NCBI GenBank assembly: GCA_015039315.1
Contig: WIDE01000030.1
Span: forward strand, 1 to 64,000
Length of the DNA: 64,000 bases
Reading direction: 5' to 3'
Source of the DNA: Clavulina sp. PMI_390
Taxonomy: Eukaryota; Basidiomycota; Agaricomycetes; Cantharellales; Hydnaceae
Positions 23,501 through 35,500 of this stretch are shown piece after piece; within the stretch, counting starts at the first letter, position 1; every line of letters begins with the position of its first letter. The notes under the pieces were generated by a model that ran no database searches, had not been told where the DNA came from, and saw only the letters and a list, made by a program, of their open reading frames with translations. The translations under genes were made by a program, and so were the position numbers.

Positions 23501-25288
23501 ATGTCGGCCGTCTCTGTTCCCACTACCAGCTCTGCAGTTGTACGACCTTCGGCAGACGCTGATGATGATGACGACGACGATGATGAGGGACAGCTCCCTG
23601 CCGCGATCAAGGCACGTGTTCACAAGAGCTCGATGCCCGTGAGTCCCTCTGCGATCCGTTTCAAGGCTCAGATGGACGCGCGGGCTCTGGATGGTGAAGC
23701 TGAGATGGCGAATGCTCGCAAGATTGCTGGTGAGCGCCCCGTGCCTCGTCTGCCTCCTGCGGGATCTGGCTCTGGGTTTTCGATGGTGGCGAAGAGTGCG
23801 AGTGCGCCTGCGATCCATCGTCAGCAGCACTTGCGCATGCATTCGTTTGACGTTGCGTCTGGTGGACGCGAGTTCGATTGGGAGCACCCGAATATGGCGA
23901 ATGCTGATGGTCCTGCTGGTGGACGACCCCGCGGAGGAAGCGTGGACACCCCAGCGTTGGTGAAGGAGTATCCCCAGATCCACCTCAAGCTGTCCAACTA
24001 TATCTCGCCCACTGCGACCCGTGCCTCGACGTCGCCCCTCTCGGTGTCGACTTCTCCTGTCACCCCACCCACTCGATCCCGCCTGTCGTCGCCCCCTCCC
24101 CCTCCTGTCGAGCGGTCGTCGTCTTCCGAACTCGAGCAGCAGCCCGAGCAACAGCAACAGCAGCAGCGAGGCGCGCCACTCTCACCACCTGACTCTCCCA
24201 TTGCCGAGCGTATTCCTTCCCCTCCTACTCCCACCCGTGTGTTCCCCCCAACGACTGACTCTATGACCCCTGCGGCCATCAAGCCTCCCACTCGCAAGCC
24301 CAAGGTCAAGGTCAGCCAGAACACTGAGCGCGAGATGCAGAGAGAAAAGGATGAGGCTGCGGGGCTTTCCACTCCCCCCGAGTCCGCCAACACGTCGCCT
24401 GAGCCTGCGATGATTCCCCTGCCTGGTTCATCGACGTCCATGTCTTCGTCGTCCCCGTCCTCATCGGATTCGGATCGTAGTGGGAGTGATAGTCTCAAGT
24501 TCCGCTTTGGCGGAACGCATAGCCACGTCCCTGCGCACCATTTCCATGGGCCTTCGCACCAGACTCACAATGCCCACCATGCTCATGCTAACCACCATCA
24601 GCATCATCATCACCACCCACATCACGCAGGACCTGGGAACTACTATCGCAGGAGCATGGTGCACCCACCCGCCTCTGAGCATGCCCCACCAAAGGACCTC
24701 GGAGCGAGGCGCAATGGCGCACCAACGGGCTTGAATTTCCCTGCTGCGATCCCCCAGGCTTCTCATGCCAAGTTTACCGTTGGGTCTCCTGGTTCAGCTT
24801 CGAGCTCGGTGACTGTTTCGCCAGCCGTGTCCCCCGAGGCCGCGTTGAGACCGACGGAACTTTCGTTCAGTGCGCTCAGCGAGCTCCAGACCAAGCCCAC
24901 TGATGGTGGTAACCCTCTTAACAATGCTCCTCCCGAGTTCCTCGAGAAGTTCTGCTTCTTCGGATCTCCTGAGCCATCCCCCACGCACACGCCCTCCACC
25001 TCGTCCCTGTTGATTGGGGCTGCGAACAGCCTCGCGCCGAATGGCAGTGTGAGCTCTGCGCCGTATTTCGCCCCTCCTCTCTCGCCTCCCTCCCAGCAAC
25101 ACCCAAATTCGCAGTTGCCCTCCCTGAATGGGCCCGTGATGTTTGCTGATAACATCCTTCCGGGTGCGACAGTGGGTATGGGCCACGTTTCGATGGCGGA
25201 TACGTATTATGGATACAGATATGGTGTCGGTCAGGGCTCGGGTGCGGCTACGCCAATGCGAGGTGTTCCTACCACAAGTGTTGTTTGA
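20507..25288 (+). CDS. PP1 regulatory subunit with CBM21 domain (Gac1-like)
   Basis: Predicted glycogen-targeting subunit of type-1 protein phosphatase, 1185 aa in two exons. Exon 1 (20507-21202, 232 aa) starts MPYASPSATT and is Ser/Pro-rich, with RRSRSLHDE. A 1224-nt intron (21203-22426) joins KPSLK to SSLSSGN. An RVxF-type PP1-docking motif, IKAVHFTEKD, lies near residues 275-279. The CBM21 carbohydrate-binding domain spans about residues 455-588: SFGKSVHVRFTLDEWQTTSE, then WDRFAFSINL, LFLVVRYN and EFWDNNDGKNY. The C-terminal half is disordered, with an acidic Asp run, poly-Gln, a His-rich stretch near 24540-24630, and PEFLEKFCFFGSPEPSPTHT close to the end. In yeast, Gac1 recruits PP1 to glycogen synthase. 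The start ATG follows a C/T-rich leader. Confidence 0.88.
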
Positions 25289-26695
25289 CGTACCAGTGAA
25301 ATTTGGTTAGTGCTTCTCGCATTCTGATCGATCGTCGATTCGTCATTGCTCATCGGGATATACTTCTAGTCCTCACTTCATTTCCTATCGTTGTTCAACA
25401 CACAAAAACTATTATTGCGATGCGGTCGATTCAGTGCTGTCTCTCTCATCAGATGACAGATATCCCGCGCTCGCGTGTAGTATCTGCTATCGTTTGCTTA
25501 CTTCTTTCTGCTTCAAAGATCTTTTCTTACTTTCTCTCGTTCCGGACTATCATTATTCGACCACGTCTCTTCTCGACTGGCGGATTGTACTACCCCCCTG
25601 CTCACATTTTATCCCACTCAAGTCACGACTCATGGCTCGAGTTGTAAATTTTCATGCTTCAATGCAATTCTCGTTTTCTCACTCATGACATCACATCTCA
25701 TGCTGTTGACTCCCCCACTCGTCCCTCAACGGACGGTCACCCCTACCCAAACATCGCTTAGACGCGTTTCGCGAAACCCCTCCATTCACTCACCCCTTCC
25801 CCATTCTTGCTCCCTTGTTACCCATCATGACCAATTCCAAATTAATATTATGCCCCCATTACTATGCTCGCTCTCACTCCATGACGAACCAGCGCCCTCC
25901 ACTTCCCCACACAATCAACATCTTTCATGAGCTTCTCGACTGCTCTCGTTCTCGCCCCTTTGACCTGTCATCCGTCTCGCTTCATAATATTATTGCCTTT
26001 CTGCCTTCTTGTCTCCGTCCCCGTCCGTCCCCACACTTTTGAATATTCATCCCCTGTTATCCCGCACCTCGTGTGCTTAGCTCCATTTCAGATATTGTCC
26101 CCAGATTCTATTCCTGTTCCCCACCTTTCTATCCCCCCTTGCTGCTTCCTCTTCTTTCCTCTCGTTGTTTCTATTTTCCATTCTCGTTAGCTCGGATCTC
26201 ATCTCGTTTTTCCTATCTCCAACTCATATCTCGTTCAACTTTGCATGCATGCATATGGATCGCTCGATCCCCATTCCTCCATCTTATCTCCCTCTCTCCT
26301 CTTCTCTCATCTCTTTTTCCGAGTGTTGAGCTCGATCTATATTCTGTGCTTCATAGATTGCAGTTCAGCGTTTCTTTAGCATAGGTAGTACGTTTCGGTC
26401 AAATCTATATACTTCCCCTGGCGTCGTGCCTCCTTCATCTTCGAGCGTGCTGTGTTATCTTCGGATTTTTGAGCAAGACCGCCAAAGGAAGCACAAGCAG
26501 CCCAGAAAGTGAGAGGATCACAGCCACAAGAAGGAATTTGAATTGCTGAGGTTATCCACAGCTTTGGGCAGGTGCCACTTTGTTGGGATTCGCGAGCGCC
26601 TGAGGTTGCGATGCCACAGCGCGTTTAAAACGTTCCGCCATTATCTCTCTCTCCCACCACACGAGGCGCTGCCCGCCCGCGCCGCACGCCGACCT
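25289..26695. other. Intergenic, C/T-rich, 1.4 kb
   Basis: 3' flank of the PP1-subunit gene and 5' flank of the first hydrolase. The plus strand is markedly pyrimidine-rich around 25930-26340. Only unrecognised short frames are present. Confidence 0.45.
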
Positions 26696-28292
26696 ATGGC
26701 GCAGCTGGCCTACCTCTCTTTGCTCTCCCTGATATACCTCATACCAGCGGTGATCCTTTTGTTCTTTCAGCGCAAGTTGATCTATCCTGCATGGATGATC
26801 CCAGGTAAGCTGAGCGCGCTTGGGCCATTGCATCTAGCAACGAGGCCTACTAGATGTCTTCAAGATGATTCATGGCTGGTCTTCCACTCTTGTGCTTTCT
26901 CGGTTGCTCGGCGGCTTTACTAGGAGAGGAAACGAGATTCTATGGCGGAGAGATCATCCTGCTCTCCTCGGGCAAGTTCAAGATACGGTGTCTCGTCGCG
27001 ATTTGCCCGGCCCATAGAGCGAAAGGGGTTACCGTTCTGATCTTCCATGCGAATGCGGGTGAATACATAATACTCTCTTATGGAATTTCCATGACTGGGC
27101 GCGGACTTCTGGTGAACTGACTGAGAGGGTTGCATCCAACGCGTTCTTTGTCTATCTCGTCCAATCACAATGTAGCTGCCGACATGGGTGACTTTGTTTC
27201 ACATTTCGTTGCGGAAGGATGTCATGTTGTTGTCCCAACTTATAGAGGGTGTGTGGCTCCTTTCTTCCCCTTGCCGCTTCCTCGACCGCTCCAACGTGAG
27301 GGATTTTTGTTCCAGGTATGGCTCAAGCGAAGGTTCCCCGTCAGGTCATGGTATGCATTTTCCCTGGCCGCCCGTTCTGCCCGATTTGTATCTCACAAAA
27401 GATGCACAGGGCTAAAACAAGACGCCCAGGCTGCCCTCGATTACATTCTAGGGCACGAGATGCTACGAAGCACGCGAATAGTTCGTGATATTACTTGCCT
27501 TCCCTCTCTGCCACCTGTTGAACTTGCGCGCCACTCAGGTTATATTTGGGTATTCACTGGGAGGAGCTGTCGCCTCATATCTAGCCTCAAAAAATCCCAA
27601 CGTTGTGAGTAGTAGTATCTTTCCTCGCATTCGGCTATTGATGATCTATGCTGGCATACCAGGCAAAAGCTCTCATTATTGCGAACGCATGGGACACACT
27701 AGTGCGTTGCTTCTGCCCACGTCCCTCATCTAGATCGAATGACGTAGCTTGCTAACGGCCATGATCGCCAGCCTCACCTCATATGGCAGAATATCAAACT
27801 AGGAATACCTTTCATCCCTTTCCTGACGACACGCTGGGAGAGTGATAAAGCTATCAAAAAAGTTGGCCCAGACACTAGTATATTGATTATGAACGGACAG
27901 GACGATCAGGTCGTCCCTCCGAACAGTCACATCCGGAATGGGCGAGCGGCGGACTCGAGAAGTACGAATCCTGGTGTGATAAACCGCACAAAAGTTCTCC
28001 CGGGAGATCATGGTGCGCATCCTATTCACTTTTTGTGCTAGGAGCCAAGAACATAAGGGTTACTGACGTCAAGATACCCGCTCGCGATATTCTAGCTTCA
28101 CTGGCCATTTACCCTGACTTTTTTTACACCATCAGGGACTTTGCACAAGAAATCAACCTCTTCACACCGTCCACTGACTTCATCTCCAATGAGCATATTG
28201 ATCGGTCGGAAGCGAACTCTTCTGCTTCTCAACCGGAACCAGATTCTGAGTCCGTACCCCCAACATCACCGGTGGTATCTCTAAGGTCTTGA
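26696..28292 (+). CDS. Bem46-like alpha/beta hydrolase, copy 1
   Basis: Membrane-anchored serine hydrolase of the Bem46/ABHD13 type. The anchor LAYLSLLSLIYLIPAVILLF follows the ATG at 26696. Later exons give VTVLIFHANA (oxyanion region), CHVVVPTYRG, YGSSEGSPSG, the nucleophile elbow GYSLGG, the acid in GQDDQVVPP and the His in PGDHG, so the Ser-Asp-His triad is complete. About eight short introns are needed. The C-terminus is IDRSEANSSASQPEPDSE with the stop at 28290-28292. It is the most diverged of three head-to-tail paralogues. Substrate is unknown. Exon borders in the middle are approximate. Confidence 0.8.
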
Positions 28293-28670
28293 ACATCACC
28301 TTTTTCTTTCTCCTTTGGGTGGATTCGCAAAGTTGATCCCTCGTTATATATTCACGCACCTTTTGGGGTCCACTTTTCTGCATTACGCCTCCATCACCAC
28401 GATCCCCAAATTCTGGTCTTCATAATATTCCCCGCTCAGCTGGGTCTAGTTCACAGTTTACGACTTCGCAGTAATAAATGCATCAGTGATACCCCTTCAG
28501 CACTGCTGTGCATGGGCGCTAGCTGACATCAGCAGCTTAGCCTCAATCCAGTGCATGTTGACTCGAGTCATTTGGATTTGCCCATTAGCGCCATGCATCG
28601 CTTTTCATCGTCAAAGGCTAGCTTCTTCTTAACCGCCATCGGCGGGGATCCGCTGGTCAGAGCTGATTCC

Positions 28671-30187
28671 ATGCCTCACCTTGCACTTCTTGCACTCCTT
28701 GCGCTCCCATTTGCTCTTTATCTACTTCTGGCAGTGGGATTGTTCTTCTTCCAGAACAAAGTTCTTTATCCAGCTTTCCTTGCGCGTGGCCCAAGTGCTG
28801 TGTATTCCCTTTTTGTGCCACGTTGATACTCTGTCCTAAATATCCCAACTACACCTTTTCGTTGACCAGGCTCAGAAATCCCCTTGGAAAACAACCCAGA
28901 CTGGCATGCGATATATCTGCATTCTGGACGGTCCCGACACCGAATACGATGCGTCATTGGAATCTGTCCCCCAAAACAAGCGAAGAATGTGACTGTCGTG
29001 ATCTTCCATCCTAACGCTTGTAGGTTATCAGTTGTTAAAATTTGGCGCATACCTGAGCGATGATATATTTAGGTCCTGATATGGAAGAGGAAGCCCGATT
29101 TTTCTTCGGCAGAGGCTGCCATGTCGTGGTTCCAACATATCGAGGGTAAGTATAAACTTTGATTCTCTAACACATTGTGCTAGATGGCATTTCGTAGATA
29201 TGGGACAAGTGAAGGCTCCCCATCACGGCAAGGTGAATGCTTTCACACCTACCGAACCTGTTACCTGGACTGAACGTGGAATTTGCTTCCGTTCTTCATC
29301 TGCTCGTTCTTAGCTCTATTGGAGGATGCCCAGGCCACCATCGATTATTGTATGGATCATTGGACGCTCGGAGAGTCAAGGCTAGTGAGTGGAGCTATTA
29401 TTATTCGTTGAATTCTGACTGAGTACGCCTCAAGCTTATATTCGGATGGTCGATGGGTGGTGCTTTGGCCTGCCACATGGCGGCACAAAATCCCAACGCA
29501 GTACGTTCCCGTCCGTACTGATCCTTCCACCCTTCAAAGCTGACCTGGACGGAAGGTACATGGAATAATCATTCTGAACACCTGGGACATATTCGTACGT
29601 CCGCGATCTTTATCTATGCATAGTATTGCTCTCTCCTAACAAGGTCGCGCACCATTGCTTTTAGGAACACGTCCAACAACACTTCTGGCCAGCCCGGCCG
29701 TTTCCCTTCTCCTTTCGCGATAAATGGGACAACTCGGACGCAATAAGGAGACTAGGACCAGATACGAGCATCTTGATTATCAACGCGTGCAACGATGAGA
29801 TTGTGCCACCCAACAGTGGGGTGCAGAACCTTATCGCAGCTCAATCGAGACCCACGAGTCCTACAACCATTAGCCGCTCTATGCCCACGTCTGGAGGTCA
29901 CGGTACGTTGCTCCCTATTCTCCGATATTTCGACATGCAGGGCCTCACAAATGCTGGTTCGGATGATTGTAGGGTCTTCCAATACCTTTCGACGTTTACT
30001 GGTCATGATCGATGATTTCATTCACGATACTGGTCTTATCCCGCCTCCGGAGGTTGCTCGAAGTTCCAAGAACTCGGTATGGAGCCAAGACTCTGGTGGG
30101 GGAGATGAGCATTTGAGCTCAGCCTCCAGTCCAATCCCGGCTTTCAGTGTCCTTGTTTACTGCCGACTTCATCATGATAGCTGTTGA
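28671..30187 (+). CDS. Bem46-like alpha/beta hydrolase, copy 2
   Basis: Same fold and exon pattern as its neighbours. The ATG at 28671 begins MPHLALLALLALPFALYLLL, an N-terminal membrane anchor. Following exons read VTVVIFHPNA, CHVVVPTYRGYGTSEGSPS, LEDAQATIDYCMDHW, the elbow GWSMGG, the acid in NACNDEIVPP and the His in SGGHG. The C-terminus is MIDDFIHDTGLIPPPEV followed by NSVWSQDSGGGDEH, matching copy 3 closely. An upstream in-frame ATG (28593) exists, but the equivalent frame in copy 3 is closed by a stop, so MPHL is the likelier start. The stop ends at 30187. Confidence 0.8.
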
Positions 30188-30489
30188 CCAACACACAGCT
30201 ATTGTGATAAAGCGTAGGCTGCAGAGATGGACGTCAAAACCAGGCTGAACGCTTGAGCCTTTCGTAAGTTATGTCATGATCATGGGCAGCGAACCCATGA
30301 GTCCTCGTCACTGGAGATTTTCCATGGCCCCGGACTAGAAAGATACCATTTTGTTTAGAGATATGTCAGAGGGGGCGGTGACGATTCGATCCAGCTTTCA
30401 CCAGATTTCCCTCGTACTGCCTTGTTCACTTTTTGGGGGAGCTATCTTTGTAGATTATATCTTGGTTGCCACGGCCCCAAAATTTTGGG

Positions 30490-30525
30490 TCTTCCCATAT
30501 TCAGAGTCTTCCCATATTCAGAGTC
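30490..30525. repeat. 17-bp direct duplication upstream of hydrolase copy 3
   Basis: The sequence TCTTCCCATATTCAGAG occurs twice in direct succession. Flanking sequence resembles the region upstream of copy 2, so this is a small later duplication inside a co-duplicated promoter. Confidence 0.85.
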
Positions 30526-30679
30526 TGCTCTTCACTGCATCCGGCTTCTGGGCGCTAGCGGCCCCGAAGTCAATTCAATACATACCTTTGTCCTACGCTC
30601 CTTGAGCATGCATCGCTTTCCTCCTCGAGGCTAGGGTTTGAGCACCACCAGTGGAGTTGTTCGAGCCAGGCCTGGCCGG

Positions 30680-32207
30680 ATGCCTCACCTTGTGCTTCTT
30701 GCACTGCTCGTGATTCCTGTTGGTCTTTATCTGCTACTGGCAGGACTGGTATTCTGCTTTCAGGATAAGATTCTCTATCCGGCCTTCTTAGTACCAGGCA
30801 CGTTTACAACGGATTCATTGAGCGATCGCATTCTCCTGTCCTGGTCATCTAAACTACACTTCATTCCCAATCAGGGTTAGAGACCTCGTTGAAGCGCAAT
30901 CCAGCCTGGCACGCGACATTTCTGCGTTCTGGCACACGATATCGAATACGATGTGTAATTGGAATATGCTCCTCAGAGAAGGCCAGAAATGTGACTGCTC
31001 TTATCTTCCACTCTAATGCTTGTAAGTTACCAGTTATTGAATCCTGGCTATATCTGAGTAGTGACATGCTTAGGTCCAGATATGGAACAATATGCTCGAT
31101 ACTTTTTCCGCAAAGGGTGCCATGTTGTGATACCAACGCATCGAGGGTAGGCAATACTCCGTGCCCCGTTGGACGAGATCGTGCTGATTTCAGACTCGTA
31201 GTTATGGGACAAGTGAAGGCTCTCCATCTCAGAAAGGTGAAGGACGACCCACTCATAAAGGACATCGCTCTCACTGAATTTAAAAACTTTTCCTTTACCT
31301 GCCTTGCCCTCAGCTTTGTTGGAAGATGCCCAGGCTGCGATTGATTATTGCATGGATCATTGGACACTTCGAGGGACAAAGCTAGTGAGTTCAGTAGACA
31401 AGAACCCGCCAGGTATTGGCCCCTTAACGGCAAGGACGCCTCTAGCTCATATTCGGGTGGTCGATGGGCGGTGCGGTCGCCTGCCACATTGCAGCGAAAA
31501 ATCCAAATGCAGTAGGTTTCCGACCCATTCCAACGGTCTACTGGAACTAAATACTGCATCCCTTTCTTTATATGAAAGACAAACGCTTTAATCATTCTCA
31601 ACACTTGGGATACCTTCGTAAATTGCCGCCTCTATCTGTACACGTTATTGCCTTCTCTAACATAATTTCTCGCCCCTTCCTCCCTAGAAACATGTTCAAC
31701 AGTATTTCTGGCCGGCTCGTCCATTCCCGTTGTCTTTCCGCGATAAATGGGACAATTTGGAAGCCATAAAGAGCTTAGGGCCTAATACTAGCATCCTAAT
31801 TCTTAATTCACGCGACGACGGGATTGTGCCACCAGATAGTAGCGTCCAAAACCTTCTTGCAGCTCGGTCGAGGCCCGTTAATCCGGCAACCGTTAATCAT
31901 TCTATGCTCACGTTTGGAGATCATGGTATGTCACATTTGATTCCTCACTAATCGGCACTATGAGCTCTTCAGAAAAGCTTAACCATCAGTCGCGGAAGCT
32001 TCTCCAGTGACCTACCGACATTTCTTTGACACTATCGATGATTTCCTGCACGACACTGGCCTGGTGCCATACGTGGATCTTCATCGAAGCCCGTCTAATT
32101 CGGTGTGGAGCCAGGATGCTGATGCAGGAGACGAGCGTTCGATGCGGCTTAGTCCGTGTTTGGCTTTTCGCGTGCCTATTTATTGCCAGCTTCATTGTGA
32201 TAGTTGA
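30680..32207 (+). CDS. Bem46-like alpha/beta hydrolase, copy 3
   Basis: Closest paralogue of copy 2, with the same start (MPHLVLLALLVIPVGLYLLL at 30680) and the same intron positions. Readable blocks are GLETSLKRNPAWHATFLRSG, VTALIFHSNA, CHVVIPTHRGYGTSEGSPS, the elbow GWSMGG, the acid in NSRDDGIVPP and the His in FGDHG. The end is TIDDFLHDTGLVPYVD and NSVWSQDADAGDE, with the stop at 32205-32207. All triad residues are intact. The exon just before the C-terminal block is less certain than the rest. Confidence 0.78.
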
Positions 32208-32591
32208 CAGGGGGGCCGTTGTAACATAGCACGCATCGCAAGACTAAAATTTGCAGAACCAAGCCGCTCCAGTGAAGTATGTTATAATATTAGCCAGCAC
32301 GTCACTTAGTAGTTGAATTAAAACAGCTCAAAAGCTCTTGGTGAGGCTGGTGGACATTCCTTTGGTAATTGTGGAGTGTGAGATTCGATCAAACGCAGTG
32401 CAGATGTAGGAGGGAAGGCGGCATTCTTCAAGTGGGACGGCAAAAAGGTTACGCTTCCATACTCAAAGACATGTCTCGAGGTTTTCAGTTCGATTTCGCC
32501 TCTCAAGAATCGCTGTCACGTCCTCAAGTGCGAGATTAATTATCGGCGCGATATTTACGCGTATTTGTGCGACGATCGCTCTGCTTCCCTA

Positions 32592-35500
32592 ATGGCACAC
32601 CTCGCATCAGTCCTATCAGACACCCTTAACGCGGATCCAAACACGCGTCTAAGGGCAGAAACAGCTCTCTCTGAGCTATTTAATGATCCAGGTATGTCTC
32701 TGTTGAGCTTCCGGTATCCTTGACGCGCCTCATCCGATGTTCTTTTCAGCCACCTGCGTAGGACTGGCCACCCTCTGCACGGCGCAATCGGAGCCTATCC
32801 ATATCCGACAGATAAGTCTCCGTACCCTTTGAGATGACCATGGACTTATCTTTGGTCGTCCTTCTCTACGCAGCAGGAGTCGCCCTTAGCAAATACATAT
32901 CGGAGAGATGGTCACCCTTTTTTTCAACATTCAAAGGGAATGCCCCAAGCTTCGAAGTGATCATTATCCCAATGAATATAGACGTGCTTCTGACTCCGTC
33001 TCGTAGACTAAAGTGGAAGCCCGAACAATCATCTTCCACGGTCTCTCCGACCCCAATAGAAAAATCCGCGTCACTAGCGTGAGCACCCTTCAAAAACCAC
33101 TTCTCGACGCGTCTGAACTAAATATTGGCTTGTTAGGCCTTCACAATTTCCAAGATCGCGCAGTGCGACTGGCCTGATCAGTACGAGACGCTCCTTGACG
33201 ATTTGATTGCGCTGCTCAGCACTGGTGCGGCACACGCGATCCAGGGCGCATTGCAAGTCTTCAACGAATTTGCAAGAGAGGATTTGACCGAGGACCAGCT
33301 CCTGCCTGTGCTTCGTCAGCTCCTACCGATCTTGTTAGGAATTCTGGGAACCCCTACGGTGTGTGAACCGCTCCCCAGCTCCCCGACCGTCAATTTAACT
33401 CCTATATGCTTTCTCGAATTTCTTAGCATGATCCATTCACGCGTGCTCGAGCTGTAGGGGTATTCCGTCAATGCCTCACCTCGTTGCTCATGGTGAAAGA
33501 CAAAGTGCCGTCTGCAGTCACTGAAGCCTCAGATGTTGTCCTTCCTCAGTGGCTGGACGCTTTTCGAATCATCCTGGAGGCTGACGCTTCTGCAGATGTA
33601 CTGAACACTTCTGACTGGTCCGCACTAGCCCCCCGAATTCAGATTTTCAAGGTAGCATCTCAACCTCATGTGGTGTAGTTCACCGTTTACTGATCCTCTT
33701 GTATCCATAGACCTTGAATGAACTACACTCCGCTCTCCCTCGCCTACTCACACCGTACCTTCCCACGTTCCTCAACCTTGCCCTCGTTCACCTCAATACA
33801 CTCCTTCCCGTTTTCCACCAACATTATGTTGCCGAGGGCGGCTCGCCTCCCCCAGCTACATCCCCCGATGATCCCGACCAACAGATATCTCTTCCAATAT
33901 TCGCCTCTAGTATATTTGATCTACTCAGTCAGGCTTCTCGTGGCAAGAGAGTTCCAGCTTGGTTCTCTGATAACGATTATGCAACTGTGGGTGCCTGTGT
34001 TACAGCTGTGGCGGGCTGGACTCAGATGACGGAAGACGACGTGAGTTTGCCATATGCTTACCGCCTGACGCCGACTAATTGAGATTCTAGGAGGAAGAAT
34101 GGAGTTCCAACGCCAATGCTTTTATCGCTGAGGAAGATGATGAAGCTTCCCCAGCAAACCTCCGGATAGCTGCATTTGATCTCCTTCAAGTATGCCCAGC
34201 CCTTAATCCGATCTGGAACCAAAACAAGCTGAAAATGTCCCCTATGTCTATTCGCGAAGAATCTTCTCGACATCGCAGCAGTTCCAACAACCAATAGCCT
34301 CCAGAATGCCACTTCCATCATTGTCGATCAGTCAGGGAAGGCTCAAGCCAGTGGAGATGCATCTTGGTTTGTTCCTTACCTTCCCTCCCTCATGATGATT
34401 CACTAATCAGATACGTCTCAGGTGGAAACCAATGGAGGCAATCCTAGGTGCTTTAGGAGCCGAGGCAAGCAGTCTTGTTGAAGTAGTGGAAGACGAAGTA
34501 GCTGCTGGGCGGCCACCACCCCTCCACATCGAAGCGCTCTTGACGGACGTCGTACCTCCCATACTTTCAATACAAGGTACGCTATTGATCCTAGTCAGAT
34601 CGTGCGATGCCTACCGATTACTTACTGTTGCGACCATAGATTATCCATTCCTTCAGGGCCGTGCATTTGTCTTCGCCAGCAAATTTGCGAGCCACTTGCC
34701 TCCTGCCTTGGCTGGCCAATATTTGCATGCGGCTGTCGAGGTGTTGGAAAACCCCAGCGCAACCGTGCCTGTCAAGGTATCAGCGGTCAAAGCTATCCGA
34801 AAGTCTGTCTTATCCTCTTGAACCGCCTGGGGATGTGTTTCTGATCCCGATTACAGCTTCTGTCGCCACATGTCCGTCGATTCAGGCGACATCGTCTCAT
34901 ACGCTCCTCGAATTCTTGGAGATTTAGTACCGTTCTTGGGGTCCACTACGGAGGATACCCTTTCGCTCATCGTAGAAACAGTCACCGCGACTGTTCAGAT
35001 CAACAAAGGTAGCTGGCTCACTGCAGAAGGCTCCAGCGCCCTCGCTCGTGCGATTATTGTAGACGCATGGCAGAAAAACAGTGAAGGTATGTTTCGACAC
35101 ATCAAGCAACGCCGGCGGAATCGCGCTGACCATCTGAAACAGACCCAATCCTTTTATCCGCACTGACTGACCTTCTGAGTGCGATTGCTGCGAGTCAAGG
35201 ACCAGGCCTTTTCGCGGCGCTTGTGTCAGAAGCATTCCCTCCCCTCATGCAGGTGATGACTCAACATGCCGCTGATGAGGAATCCTGGCTAGTCTCATCC
35301 GCTCTTGATCTTATCGTTGGAGTGTTGGAAGGCGCTCAGAAGGGCGGCTTGGGCGATGGCTTCGTCGCTGCTCTTGCTCCTACTCTGTTTGATTGTTTGG
35401 CAAAGACTAAAGATAGAGATGTTATCGTGGTAAGACATCGTGTGATGATAATCATCGTCGAAGAGCTCACTGGAGTATCGTCAATTCATTAGAAAGGAAC

